A stretch of 64,000 nucleotides of DNA from Paludibacteraceae bacterium (GTDB lineage: Bacteria > Bacteroidota > Bacteroidia > Bacteroidales > Paludibacteraceae). Positions within the stretch are counted from its first letter, which is position 1, and each line of letters opens with the position of its first letter. Location: assembly GCA_016285885.1 (NCBI GenBank), contig JAEERP010000012.1:1-64000 (forward strand). The letters run 5' to 3'. The notes beneath the pieces were generated by a model that saw only the letters and a list, made by a program, of their open reading frames with translations, was not told the origin of the DNA and searched no databases. Shown here in pieces: positions 9,215-17,959 of this stretch. The position numbers were made by a program, and so were the translations under genes.

Positions 9215-9484
9215 GATGATGAGTATGAAATTAAATATTGAATATGTGTTATCCCTATTGTTGAATGTTGCAAATTTAACGGATTTTTTTTTATTGAAAA
9301 GATTTTTGATATATTTTGAATCAAAATGATGGTAAAAAAAACAAGAAGGCCCATTTTGATTGCTCTTTCTCCATGTTTCTTTTTGATAAAAAACATGCTT
9401 TTTGTGCGAACAGAATAGATTTAACGCAGTTTTGACGATTAATCGGTCGTCAAAACTGCAGTTTTAGGTTCTCTTTCTCCCTCC
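9215..9484. other. AT-rich intergenic region with nested inverted repeats
   Basis: 270 bp between ridA and the type B operon, both transcribed leftward. It contains a perfect 10-bp inverted repeat AATCAAAATG/CATTTTGATT (9319-9328, 9352-9361), a CATGTTT/AAAACATG pair near 9374-9401, and a perfect 12-bp inverted repeat GCAGTTTTGACG/CGTCAAAACTGC (9426-9437, 9448-9459). The latter overlaps the 14-nt palindrome AAAACTGCAGTTTT (9452-9465). The 12-bp element may end ridA transcription, but it lacks a proper T run. No gene is supported. Confidence 0.6.
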
Positions 9485-9862
9485 TTATTTATGTGCGATC
9501 ACTTCCACCTCTATCAGGGCTCCTTTCGGAAGCGATTTCACCTCCACGCAGGACCTTGCGGGCGCATTCTCTGTGAAGTACTCACCGTATATCTTGTTCA
9601 CGGTGCCGAAACTGGCCATATCTGTGATGAATACAGTTGTTTTTACGACGTTGGAGTAGGTGAGTCCGGCGGCGCATAGGATCTGCCCGATGTTCTTCAT
9701 TACTTGCGTGGTCTGCTCCTCGATGGTCGCTCCCGCGAGATTGCCCGTGGCGGGGTCTATCGCGATTTGCCCAGATGCGTAGAGGGTCTCTCCCGCCAAG
9801 ATGGCTTGGCTGTATGGACCAATGGCCGCTGGTGCGTTGGGTGTTGTTATTACTTTTGTCAT
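9485..9862 (-). CDS. ridA: RidA family enamine/imine deaminase
   Basis: A 125-aa cytoplasmic protein of the YjgF/YER057c/UK114 family, which hydrolyses reactive enamines and imines made by PLP enzymes such as threonine dehydratase. Length and motifs are typical: GPYSQAI near the start, SGQIA, and the C-terminal signature ARSCVEVKSLPKGALIEVE, which carries the arginine that contacts the substrate carboxylate (about residue 104). It diverges from the sigma-54 activator. A minus-strand TATATTTG box (9883-9890) lies about 20 nt upstream of the ATG, implying a very short leader. Confidence 0.93.
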   Translation of the reverse strand: MTKVITTPNAPAAIGPYSQAILAGETLYASGQIAIDPATGNLAGATIEEQTTQVMKNIGQILCAAGLTYSNVVKTTVFITDMASFGTVNKIYGEYFTENAPARSCVEVKSLPKGALIEVEVIAHK

Positions 9863-9898
9863 CTTATTTATTTTTAGTTATACAAATATAGTAATGTT

Positions 9899-9932
9899 TT
9901 TGGGATAAATCCGTTCGAAAGTTGTATTTTTG
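9899..9932 (+). promoter_or_regulatory. Promoter of the sigma-54 activator operon
   Basis: TTTG at 9899-9902 and TATTTTTG at 9925-9932 are separated by 22 nt. A minus-strand TATATTTG for ridA sits at 9883-9890, so the two divergent promoters share about 50 bp. The predicted start near 9939 excludes the in-frame GTG at 9932 as the initiation codon of the activator. Confidence 0.55.
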
Positions 9933-9958
9933 TGGTTGTCTGTAAGATGGGGTGCATC

Positions 9959-11242
9959 ATGATGAATAATAGTGAAATTCAGAGTGTGAAAAACAAGTTC
10001 GGCATTGTGGGGGCGGATCCCGCATTGAACCGGGCTATCGATGTGGCTGTGCAGGTGGCATCCACTGATTTGTCTGTGCTCGTCACGGGTGAGAGTGGAG
10101 TGGGTAAGGAGAGGTTCCCGCAGATCATTCACCAATATAGTGCCAGAAAGCACAATAAATACATCGCGGTGAACTGTGGCGCGATTCCGGAAGGCACGAT
10201 CGATTCCGAACTCTTCGGTCATGTCAAGGGATCTTTCACGGGCGCCACGTCGGACAGAAAGGGCTACTTCGAGGAGGCGAATGGCGGTACCATCTTTTTG
10301 GACGAGGTGGGTGAGTTGCCGCTCTCCACGCAGGTGAGGTTGCTTCGTGTCTTGGAGGCGGGTGAATACATGAAGGTGGGTTCGTCTGAGGTCTATAAGA
10401 CGAACGTGCGTGTGGTCGCCGCCACGAACCTGGATATGCCCCGAGCCATTTCGGAGGGACGCTTCCGTGAGGACCTCTACTATAGACTGAACACTGTGCC
10501 TATCTCAGTTCCGCCTCTCCGGCAGCGTGGGGACGACATCTATTTGTTGTTCCGTAAATTCGCTACGGACTTTGCGGAGAAATATAAAATGCCGGCGGTG
10601 TCGCTCTCCCCTGAGGCTAGGATGCTCTTGCTCCACTACCCATGGCCAGGCAATGTCCGCCAACTGAAGAATGTGACGGAACAGATCTCTGTCTTGGAGA
10701 CCGACCGCGACATCTCCAAGGAGACATTGCTCGCCTATATGCCGCCACAAGTGGTAGGCTCGAACTTGCCGATGGTCACGCCTTCCTCTAACGATAAGAC
10801 GTTCAATAGCGAGCGGGAGATCCTTTATCAAGTCCTCTTCGATATGAAGAAGGATATGAATGATCTGAAGAAACTGGTGAATGATATCATGAGGGGTGCG
10901 GGCATGCATGTCGAGGATGTGCAGATGGCCCATGCCGACATGCATCCGATCCATGACATGCGCCACTCTATCGAAGAATTGCGCGGAATGGAGCCAAGTT
11001 TCTCAACCGATCCGAGCAGCACTCCTGTCTCTACGCCTTCGGTGACGCAAATCAAGGCGCAGCGTGATATCCAGGACATGGAGGAGTATGTGGAGGAGAA
11101 CTTCTCGTTGGAGGACGCGGAGAAGGATATGATCAAGAAGGCTCTGGAAAAGCATAATAATAAAAGGAAATATGCGGCGCAGGATCTGAAAATATCCGAG
11201 CGCACATTATATAGAAAGATTAAACAGTATGGTTTGGAATAA
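9959..11242 (+). CDS. Sigma-54-dependent transcriptional activator without a receiver domain
   Basis: About 427 aa. The AAA+ domain starts almost at once (residues about 10-240), with Walker A GESGVGKE, a sigma-54 contact loop reading GSFTGA instead of the common GAFTGA, Walker B GGTIFLDEVGELP, and arginine-finger region FREDLYYRLN. A linker of about 130 residues follows, and then a Fis-type HTH at the end (AAQDLKISERTLYRKIKQ). No receiver or sensory N-terminal domain is present, as in PspF-type activators. The start is ATG 9959 or 9962, because the predicted promoter overlaps the upstream GTG. It overlaps lptE by 14 nt, so it is probably co-transcribed with lptE and secG, as in many Bacteroidales. 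Target promoters are unknown. Confidence 0.9.
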   Translation: MMNNSEIQSVKNKFGIVGADPALNRAIDVAVQVASTDLSVLVTGESGVGKERFPQIIHQYSARKHNKYIAVNCGAIPEGTIDSELFGHVKGSFTGATSDRKGYFEEANGGTIFLDEVGELPLSTQVRLLRVLEAGEYMKVGSSEVYKTNVRVVAATNLDMPRAISEGRFREDLYYRLNTVPISVPPLRQRGDDIYLLFRKFATDFAEKYKMPAVSLSPEARMLLLHYPWPGNVRQLKNVTEQISVLETDRDISKETLLAYMPPQVVGSNLPMVTPSSNDKTFNSEREILYQVLFDMKKDMNDLKKLVNDIMRGAGMHVEDVQMAHADMHPIHDMRHSIEELRGMEPSFSTDPSSTPVSTPSVTQIKAQRDIQDMEEYVEENFSLEDAEKDMIKKALEKHNNKRKYAAQDLKISERTLYRKIKQYGLE

Positions 11243-11753
11243 AAGGATTTTTTTTCTCTTCGCCTCTTTCGTCACGCTGTTGGGCGTGTTCGTCTCGTGC
11301 AAGATCTCCTATAAGTTCAATGGCTCTTCCATTGATTATTCGGTCGTGAAGACCATCAATATAGAGGAATTCCCGAACAGGGCGCCTTTGGTCTATGCTT
11401 CGTTGTCGTCCGACTTCACGGAGAAACTGAAGGATGAGTTCTCTTCCAAGACCGCGCTCCGTTTCGTGGAACACGATGGAGATTTGCAGATCTCTGGTGA
11501 GATTTCAGGCTATAATGTGGTGTCCAGCGGCGTGAACTCTTCCGGTGAGGCGATGGACTCCCGCTTGCAGATGTCTGTCTCCGTCCGCTTCGTGAACAAG
11601 GTGAACTCGACGGAAAGTTTCGAACGCACGTTCTCTTCTTACCAGACGTTCTCCAACGAGTACACAATCGACCAGGTGCAGGGCGAACTGAACGAACAAC
11701 TGATCGAGGATATTGTTAGCCAGATATTCAACGCAACGGTAGCCAATTGGTAA
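11229..11753 (+). CDS. lptE: LPS-assembly lipoprotein LptE family
   Basis: A 174-aa outer-membrane lipoprotein. The signal peptide has a lipobox ending VFVSC. The mature part has the Bacteroidetes LptE layout: CKISYKFNGSSIDYSVVKT, then IEEFPNRAPLV, LQISGEISGYNV, and a closing amphipathic region. LptE plugs and supports LptD during lipopolysaccharide insertion. It overlaps the sigma-54 activator by 14 nt and is followed 3 nt later by the TPR-like gene, which indicates translational coupling. The family call rests on pattern and on the conserved activator-lptE-TPR-secG order. Confidence 0.85.
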   Translation: MVWNKRIFFLFASFVTLLGVFVSCKISYKFNGSSIDYSVVKTINIEEFPNRAPLVYASLSSDFTEKLKDEFSSKTALRFVEHDGDLQISGEISGYNVVSSGVNSSGEAMDSRLQMSVSVRFVNKVNSTESFERTFSSYQTFSNEYTIDQVQGELNEQLIEDIVSQIFNATVANW

Positions 11754-11756
11754 AAG

Positions 11757-12476
11757 ATGACGTCAAGTGAAATCATATCTTTGTTGGAGCATCCTGGGCG
11801 TGTCAATGCGTCTCATTTGAAGGAACTCCAAGAGTGTGTGGATCGTTTCCCGTACGCCCAATCCTTCCGTTTGCTTTTTTTGAAGGGATTGCATAATGTG
11901 GGCGATCTGCGCTTCGATGCTGAGTTGCGTAAGGCTTCGCTCTATGTGACGGACAGAAACGCATTGTTCCAGTTGATCCTCATGCAGCCGGAGGAGGAAG
12001 AAGAGCGTCTCCCTGTGACGGCAGAACCTGCCCCTGCTCAAGCGGAACCTGTGGAGCAAGCTCCCGCTGTCGTTCCAACTGCTCCTGCTCCCGCTTCACC
12101 TATGTATATAACGGATATGACCGATTTGCTCAATGATTTGAAGCCGATCGAGACGGGTGATGCGGCCAAGGAGATGCGCGGACAAAGCCTGATTGACGAT
12201 TTTATATACTCCAGGGAGTCTTTTGACGAAAAAAAATATGCGTCAGGAGACCTTCCGGTGGAACCAGCACCTATTCTTCCAGAACAGCCTGAAAATCAGC
12301 AGGAAGAAAATACATGTTTTACGGAGACATTGGCCAAGATCTATATCAAACAGAAGAAGTTTGATAAGGCAATTAAAATATTTAGGCAGTTAAGTTTGAA
12401 ATATCCAGAAAAAAGCATTTACTTTGCAGACCAAATCAGGTTCTTTGAGAGGCTGATAGAAAATTTAAACAAATAA
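11757..12476 (+). CDS. Conserved TPR-like protein between lptE and secG
   Basis: A 239-aa protein without signal peptide. The N-terminal helical part (about 1-80; LKELQECVDRFPYAQSFRLL) is followed by a proline- and alanine-rich linker (about 85-115) and then a C-terminal helix pair resembling one TPR unit (LAKIYIKQKKFDKAIKIFRQ, KYPEKSIYFADQIRF). Genes of this type commonly sit between lptE and secG in Bacteroidales, but no function is established. It is tightly packed with both neighbours (3 and 10 nt). A cytoplasmic or membrane-peripheral scaffold role is only a guess. Confidence 0.7.
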   Translation: MTSSEIISLLEHPGRVNASHLKELQECVDRFPYAQSFRLLFLKGLHNVGDLRFDAELRKASLYVTDRNALFQLILMQPEEEEERLPVTAEPAPAQAEPVEQAPAVVPTAPAPASPMYITDMTDLLNDLKPIETGDAAKEMRGQSLIDDFIYSRESFDEKKYASGDLPVEPAPILPEQPENQQEENTCFTETLAKIYIKQKKFDKAIKIFRQLSLKYPEKSIYFADQIRFFERLIENLNK

Positions 12477-12486
12477 GTTATAAAAA

Positions 12487-12786
12487 ATGTTTACGTTTAT
12501 TACGATTGTTGTTGTGATTGCTTCTATCACTTTGGTTTTCGCAGTTTTGATGCAAAACTCTAAAGGAGGAGGCTTAGTTTCAAGTTTTCAGGCTCAAAAT
12601 CAGATTATGGGCGTAAAGAAAACTACGGATTTCATGGAGAAAGCGACTTGGTTCTTGGTGGGTTTGGTTGTTGTGTTGAGTGTTGCGAGTGCTGCGTTCT
12701 ATCCTCGTGAGGAAGCAGGTGCGAAGTCTAAGTTGACGGGACAAGTCGAGGCTACAACTCCATCCTCTAATGCAGAGGCTGAATAA
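12487..12786 (+). CDS. secG: Preprotein translocase subunit SecG
   Basis: A 99-aa inner-membrane protein with two transmembrane helices (about 1-22 and 55-75) joined by the SecG signature loop MQNSKGGGLVSSF. It belongs to the SecYEG channel and stimulates protein export. A short charged tail rich in Glu, Ser and Thr follows the second helix. It is the last gene of the activator-lptE-TPR-secG unit and is closed by a strong terminator. Confidence 0.93.
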   Translation: MFTFITIVVVIASITLVFAVLMQNSKGGGLVSSFQAQNQIMGVKKTTDFMEKATWFLVGLVVVLSVASAAFYPREEAGAKSKLTGQVEATTPSSNAEAE

Positions 12787-12812
12787 AGAAGAGAAAATTT
12801 TTAAATTCGTAT

Positions 12813-12843
12813 GGGGGTTGGATTTTTCCGACCCCCTTTTTTT
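12813..12843 (+). terminator. Rho-independent terminator after secG
   Basis: The stem GGGGGTTGG/CCGACCCCC (one G-T pair) has a short loop and is followed by seven or more T. Confidence 0.9.
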
Positions 12844-12854
12844 GTCTTTAATTA

Positions 12855-12885
12855 TTGTTTGTGTGCTTCTTTTCTTTTATTTTTG
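12855..12885 (+). promoter_or_regulatory. Promoter of the TPM-lemA unit
   Basis: TTG at 12855-12857 and TATTTTTG at 12878-12885 are 20 nt apart. The predicted start lies about 15 nt before the ATG at 12909. Confidence 0.55.
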
Positions 12886-12908
12886 TATAGTGTAAACGAT
12901 TATAAGGA

Positions 12909-13790
12909 ATGAGAAAATTATTGTCTATATTCATCGCATTACTCTTTTCCAGCGGACTTTGCGCAAAGCAGTATAGCATTGATAATATAGAGATGGTACA
13001 TCTACAGGATGCTTCCCGCTATGTTTGCAATCCGGAAAACATCTTGTCGTGGGATTCCGTCGCTGTGATGGACGCCATGTTGAGCCGTTTGGAGGACTCC
13101 ACGGGTATTGAGGTGGTCGTCGTGGCTGTGGATTCGCTCGCGAACCATGACTGCTATGAGACTGCTATCCGCCTCGGACAGAAGTATGGTGTGGGCAAGT
13201 CTTCCTTGAATAATGGCTTGGTCATACTGCTTTCCACGCAGGAACGTTGCGTGCAGTTCGCCACGGGATCCGGCCTGGAAGGCGATTTGCCGGATGTGAC
13301 CTGTAGTAGAATCCAGAGGACATACATGAATCCTCACTTTTCCGAAGGGGATTGGACCGCTGGTATGACAATGGGCGTGCGTGTCGTGTGCGACACGTTG
13401 CAAGGGTCGATGAAATGGGAGGGGGAAGATGTCGAACTGACTCCCTTTGAAATGCTGCTCTTCCTCGCCAGCGTGCTCTTCTTCCCGTTCGTCGCTCTGT
13501 GGACGTGGTGGAAGAGGAAGAAATGCCCTAATTGTGGGAAACACTCCCTGAAGCGGGTTATGTCTTCGAAAGTCTATTCGGACAGAACCATGTATAAGTT
13601 TGAGGATTCCTATCGTTGCGAGAAGTGTGGCGAAGAACTGAAACGTTTGCGCACAGTCTATAAATCGACTTCGACCACTAGACGGTCTGGCGGTTATGGC
13701 GGTGGCTTCGGTGGAGGCTTCGGCGGCTCGTCAGGAGGGCACTTCGGTGGCGGTCACTTTGGCGGTGGCGGTGCGGGCTCTCGCTTCTGA
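12909..13790 (+). CDS. TPM domain protein (YgcG-like)
   Basis: A 293-aa membrane protein. A signal peptide (MRKLLSIFIALLFSSGLCA) is followed by a TPM domain (about 45-165; VAVDSLANHD, YGVGKSSLNNGLVILLS), one transmembrane helix (about 180-200), a cytoplasmic part with two CxxC pairs (CPNCGKH, CEKCGEE) that may bind zinc, and a glycine-rich C-terminal tail of about 40 residues. TPM proteins often accompany LemA, as here with a 59-nt gap; in other organisms they have been linked to photosystem repair or envelope quality control, but the role in Bacteroidales is not established. Confidence 0.85.
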   Translation: MRKLLSIFIALLFSSGLCAKQYSIDNIEMVHLQDASRYVCNPENILSWDSVAVMDAMLSRLEDSTGIEVVVVAVDSLANHDCYETAIRLGQKYGVGKSSLNNGLVILLSTQERCVQFATGSGLEGDLPDVTCSRIQRTYMNPHFSEGDWTAGMTMGVRVVCDTLQGSMKWEGEDVELTPFEMLLFLASVLFFPFVALWTWWKRKKCPNCGKHSLKRVMSSKVYSDRTMYKFEDSYRCEKCGEELKRLRTVYKSTSTTRRSGGYGGGFGGGFGGSSGGHFGGGHFGGGGAGSRF

Positions 13791-13849
13791 TGCGCCATGT
13801 GTGTGATGTGTTTGGATAATTGATATAATTCTATAAATAATTAGGTAAT

Positions 13850-14431
13850 ATGAAAAAAAGTACGATTATTTTATTGGTTGCCGCGGCCATATTGGTTATT
13901 TGGTGCATTTCTTCCTACAACTCATTGGTGCAGAAGGACGAGAAAGTGACTGCGGCATGGGGTAATGTGGAGACACAGTATCAGCGTCGCGCGGATCTTA
14001 TCCCTAATTTAGTTAATGTGGTGAAAGGCTATGCGAAGCATGAGCAAGGAACCCTTACTGCTGTGATCGAGGCGAGAAGCAAGGCTACTTCTATCACCAT
14101 CGACCCGTCAAACATTACGCCAGAGGAGCTTGCGAAGTTTCAAGCGGCTCAACAGGGCGTCACCGGCGCATTAGGCAAGTTGTTGGCTGTGGCGGAGGCT
14201 TATCCTGACTTGAAGGCGAATGAGAACTTCATGGATTTGCAGAAACAATTGGAAGGCACTGAAAACCGCATCGCGGAGTCCCGCCGTGTGTTCAATGAGA
14301 CTGCGAAAGAATACAATATGGAGGTCCGCACATTCCCGAACAATATCTTGGCTGGCCTCTTTGGCTTGAACACAAGAGCATACTTCGAGTCTGACTATGG
14401 CGCTAACAAGGCTCCGAAGGTGGAGTTCTAA
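13850..14431 (+). CDS. lemA: LemA family protein
   Basis: A 193-aa protein with one N-terminal membrane helix (about 5-25) and a helical bundle. Family marks are YNSLVQKDEKV, AWGNVETQYQRRADLIPNL and the end segment FPNNILAGLFG. LemA proteins occur widely next to TPM proteins; biochemical function is not settled. It is co-directional with the TPM gene, and the unit ends in a terminator at 14505-14544. Confidence 0.93.
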   Translation: MKKSTIILLVAAAILVIWCISSYNSLVQKDEKVTAAWGNVETQYQRRADLIPNLVNVVKGYAKHEQGTLTAVIEARSKATSITIDPSNITPEELAKFQAAQQGVTGALGKLLAVAEAYPDLKANENFMDLQKQLEGTENRIAESRRVFNETAKEYNMEVRTFPNNILAGLFGLNTRAYFESDYGANKAPKVEF

Positions 14432-14504
14432 GTTAAGAATAGACGGTTGACTTTGATGACGGGATGAGGAATCCCCATGCGGGTCTGACCGAATCCAAAG
14501 GCAA

Positions 14505-14544
14505 GGGGGAGAGGGTGGATTTTATCCGTCTTCTCCCCTTTTTT
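14505..14544 (+). terminator. Terminator after lemA
   Basis: A long imperfect stem, GGGGAGAGGGTGGA against TCCGTCTTCTCCCC, is followed by a T run. The rest of the 14432-14758 interval holds a TATATTTG promoter box at 14655-14662 for secDF and otherwise nothing recognised. Confidence 0.75.
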
Positions 14545-14758
14545 AGTGTGTTATTCCTTAAAATGTCTCCCAGGTGAAGGGTGGGGAATCGATTCAAATC
14601 ATTTTTTTTCGAAAATCCGTCTGTTTTTGGCGCAGGAAATAAAACAAAAATAACTATATTTGCGCTCCGATTGAAAGTGGGTTCGCTTTTTACCCTTTGA
14701 TTCAGTCCGTTAATGTGAATAATAAATTTAAAATTAATTATAATTAACAGTTATTAAA

Positions 14759-17700
14759 ATGCAAAACAAAGGATTTGTAAAGTTGATTGCGGTGCTCTTC
14801 GCATTTGCTTGTCTCTTTTACCTTTCGTTTAGCCTTGTGACCAGTCACTATGAGAACAAGGCGGTCAAGATGTACGGCGAAGGTACGGAGGAATGCCAAA
14901 GGTATCTAGATTCCCTCTCGGGGGAGCCAGTATGGTTGGGCTATACGTTGAAGGAGTGTCGCGAGCATGAGTTGAACTTAGGTTTGGACTTAAAGGGTGG
15001 TATGAACGTGGTGATGGAGGTCTCTGTTGCCGACATCCTCAAGTCTTTGGCAGGAACACAAGCCAACAGCGACGAGTTCGTGAGCGCCATGAAGTTGGCC
15101 AAGGAGAGACAACTCAATACTCAAAAGGATTTCGTTGATATTTTTGCCGAGGCCTACAAGGAAACGAACCCAGGTAAACCGTTGTTCTATTTGTTCTCAT
15201 ACGAGTTGAAGGATAAGTTCTCCTCTACTCCTGAGGATAGGGAGGTGATTTCGGCGTTGAAGGAACAAGTGAAGGCTGCGGTTGACAACTCTTTCAATGT
15301 GTTGCGTTCCCGTATCGACCGTTTCGGTGTGGTTCAACCTAACATCCAACAATTGGATATCGCAGGACGTATCTTGATCGAGATGCCAGGTGTGAAGGAA
15401 CCAGAGCGTGTTCGTAAGTTGCTCCAAGGTTCTGCCGACCTCGAGTTCTGGGAGACTTATGATTATGCTGAGGTGGTAGAGTATCTCCAAGCTGTAAATA
15501 ATATGGCGAAGGATTATGAGTCTATGGAGGCTAAGAAGGCTTCTGGAGCTGATACAGTTACTGCTCAGAATACCGAAGTGAAGGATACGGTTGCTCAATC
15601 TATCGCTGATAGCCTTATCGCAGCGGTGGCTGCTAAGGATTCTTCTAGTGAGCAATCTGCAGACGAGATGTCTGTTCAAGAGTTCAAGAAACAGAATCCG
15701 TTGTTCGCTATTTTGCAACAAATGCAGAGAAACGACGGCAAGGGCCCTCTCTTGGGTATCACTGAGGTGAAGGATACTGCTAAGGTGATGAACTACTTTA
15801 GAATGGCTCGTGAGAAACGTTTGATCCCTGCCAGCTTCTATCCTGTATGGTGTGTGAAGCCATTTGATAAGGCTGGTATGTATGTGCAGTTGGTGGCTAT
15901 CAACCGTGCGAGAAGGGATGGTAAGGCTCCGTTGAACGGTTCCGTTATCACGGACGCCCGCGCGGATCTCAGCCAATACGGATCATCCGCAGAGGTTAGC
16001 ATGGAAATGAACCAGGAAGGTGCTAGGAAATGGGCTGACTTGACTAAGAAGAATGTCGGTAAGAGCGTGGCTATCGTACTGGATGGTTATGTTTACTCTT
16101 TCCCTAATGTGAATTGCGAGATTACAGGTGGACGTTCCCAAATCACGGGTAACTTCACCATGGAAGAGGCAAAGGACTTGGCCAACGTGTTGAAGTCTGG
16201 TAAGATGCCTGCTCCTGCACATATCGTACAAGAGGATGTGGTTGGTCCTTCCTTGGGTCAAGAGGCTATCAACGCAGGTTTCATCTCCTTCGTTGTCGCA
16301 TTCATCCTCGTGTTGATCTACATGATTTTCTATTATGGCTTGGTTCCAGGTCTTGTTGCCGACTTCGCTTTGTTGTGCAACGTCTTCTTCATCTTCAGTG
16401 TCTTGGCCTCCTTCCAGGCGGTTTTGACATTGCCAGGTATCGCCGGTGTCGTATTGACATTGGGTATGGCGGTCGATGCGAACGTGTTGATCTACGAGCG
16501 TATCCGTGAGGAGAAACGTAATGGCAAGCCTATCAAGCAAGCTTTGACGGATGGCTACGGCAATGCGTCAAGCGCGATTATCGACTCAAACATCACTACG
16601 GTGTTGACGGGTATCATCCTCTTCGTGTTCGGTACGGGTCCTATCAAGGGATTTGCCACGACATTGATCATTGGTGTGCTTTGCTCTTTGTTCACCGCAG
16701 TGTTCATCTCTCGTTTGATCTTTGATTTCTTGTGTAAGAAGAAACCTATGTTGATGGAGTCTCTCCCATTCTGCACTTCATTCACGAAGAATTTCTTGCA
16801 GAACGTTAGCTTCGATTTCATTGGCAAGGCTAAACCGTTCATGATCGGTTCCGCTATCTTCTTGTTGGTTGGTTTGGCTTCTCTCTTCACTTCTGGTCTG
16901 AAGTCCGGTATCGACTTCTCTGGAGGTCGTAACTATATCGTTCGTTTCGAGCAACCAATTAACACGGCCGAAATGGCTTCCGCATTGAGAGGCGTGTTCG
17001 ACAATGTGAACGTTATCACTATCGGAGAAAGCAATAAGGTGAGAATCTCTACGAACTATAAGATCATGGAGAGCTCTGAAACCATCGACGACGAAATCGA
17101 GTCAATGGTATACGAGGGCGTTAAGCCTTATTTGGCGGATGGTGTTACGAAGGAGATGTTCTTGAACCGATATGTCCGCACAGCTGCCGGTGAGTTCGCC
17201 AATGATGTGGAGGATGGTTCAGTTACGTATGGTCTGCAAAGCTCCCAGAAGGTGGGTCCTACCATGGCAGACGACATCAAGACTTCCGCTATCTTCGCGG
17301 TGTTGATCGCCGTGTTGGTGATCGGCCTCTATATCTTGATCCGTTTCCGTAACCTCTCCTTCAGCTTGGGTGCTGTCGTGGCTTTGGTTCACGATACGTT
17401 GTTCATCATGGGACTCTTCTCTTTGCTGAAGAATATTATGCCGTTCTCTATGGAGGTTGACCAATCATTCATCGCAGCCATCTTGACGGTCATCGGTTAC
17501 TCTATTAACGATAAGGTGGTCATCTTCGACCGTATCCGTGAGTTCCGTAGATTGTATAAGTCTCGTGATGATCACAGATTGTTCAACGAGGCCTTGAACT
17601 CTACTTTGAGCCGTACGTTCAGTACATCTATGAGTACATTGGTGGTATTGGTTATCATCTTCACATTCGGTGGTGATACAATCCGTGGATTCATCTTCGC

Positions 17701-17851
17701 CATGTTGGTGGGTGTGATCGTCGGTACATACTCTTCATGGTTCATAGCAGCGCCAATCTCTCATCGCTTCCTTCCTAAAAAGGATGTTTCTGCGGATGTG
17801 AATGGAAAAGCGAGCGGAAATGCTGATACAAAATCGGTTGTGACCAAATGA
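14759..17851 (+). CDS. secDF: Protein translocase subunit SecDF (fused)
   Basis: A 1030-aa inner-membrane protein that fuses SecD and SecF and uses the proton gradient to complete Sec export. The SecD half contains LGLDLKGGMNVVMEV (about residue 75), a large periplasmic domain with a low-complexity insertion near 255-300, and the membrane motif TLGMAVDANVLIYERIREE. The SecF half begins near 690 with SGIDFSGGRNYIVRF and has GYSINDKVVIFDRIREF. Fusion is usual in Bacteroidota. A TATATTTG box at 14655-14662 gives an untranslated leader of about 90 nt. Codon use in the SecD half is strongly biased to a few codons, as expected for a highly expressed gene. A strong terminator follows. Confidence 0.96.
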   Translation: MQNKGFVKLIAVLFAFACLFYLSFSLVTSHYENKAVKMYGEGTEECQRYLDSLSGEPVWLGYTLKECREHELNLGLDLKGGMNVVMEVSVADILKSLAGTQANSDEFVSAMKLAKERQLNTQKDFVDIFAEAYKETNPGKPLFYLFSYELKDKFSSTPEDREVISALKEQVKAAVDNSFNVLRSRIDRFGVVQPNIQQLDIAGRILIEMPGVKEPERVRKLLQGSADLEFWETYDYAEVVEYLQAVNNMAKDYESMEAKKASGADTVTAQNTEVKDTVAQSIADSLIAAVAAKDSSSEQSADEMSVQEFKKQNPLFAILQQMQRNDGKGPLLGITEVKDTAKVMNYFRMAREKRLIPASFYPVWCVKPFDKAGMYVQLVAINRARRDGKAPLNGSVITDARADLSQYGSSAEVSMEMNQEGARKWADLTKKNVGKSVAIVLDGYVYSFPNVNCEITGGRSQITGNFTMEEAKDLANVLKSGKMPAPAHIVQEDVVGPSLGQEAINAGFISFVVAFILVLIYMIFYYGLVPGLVADFALLCNVFFIFSVLASFQAVLTLPGIAGVVLTLGMAVDANVLIYERIREEKRNGKPIKQALTDGYGNASSAIIDSNITTVLTGIILFVFGTGPIKGFATTLIIGVLCSLFTAVFISRLIFDFLCKKKPMLMESLPFCTSFTKNFLQNVSFDFIGKAKPFMIGSAIFLLVGLASLFTSGLKSGIDFSGGRNYIVRFEQPINTAEMASALRGVFDNVNVITIGESNKVRISTNYKIMESSETIDDEIESMVYEGVKPYLADGVTKEMFLNRYVRTAAGEFANDVEDGSVTYGLQSSQKVGPTMADDIKTSAIFAVLIAVLVIGLYILIRFRNLSFSLGAVVALVHDTLFIMGLFSLLKNIMPFSMEVDQSFIAAILTVIGYSINDKVVIFDRIREFRRLYKSRDDHRLFNEALNSTLSRTFSTSMSTLVVLVIIFTFGGDTIRGFIFAMLVGVIVGTYSSWFIAAPISHRFLPKKDVSADVNGKASGNADTKSVVTK

Positions 17852-17899
17852 TAGGGGAAGGGGATTTGTAACGTAAATCTCTGTTCCTGATTTTATAAC

Positions 17900-17947
17900 A
17901 AAGATTTCACACGTTTCTTTTCCTGAAATGTGTGAAATCTTTTTTTA
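17900..17947 (+). terminator. Terminator after secDF
   Basis: The perfect 13-bp stem AAAGATTTCACAC/GTGTGAAATCTTT has a 17-nt loop and a T run. It ends only 13 nt before the ispG start codon. Confidence 0.88.
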
Positions 17948-17959
17948 TCATGATTGCTT

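Noticed and set aside
9211-9396. 61-codon minus-strand frame upstream of the type B operon
   Set aside because: Very AT-rich, covers the promoter box and an inverted repeat, and has no protein-like pattern.
15197-15976. Long antisense frame inside secDF
   Set aside because: It is a shadow caused by strong codon bias of secDF; no start context or family similarity.
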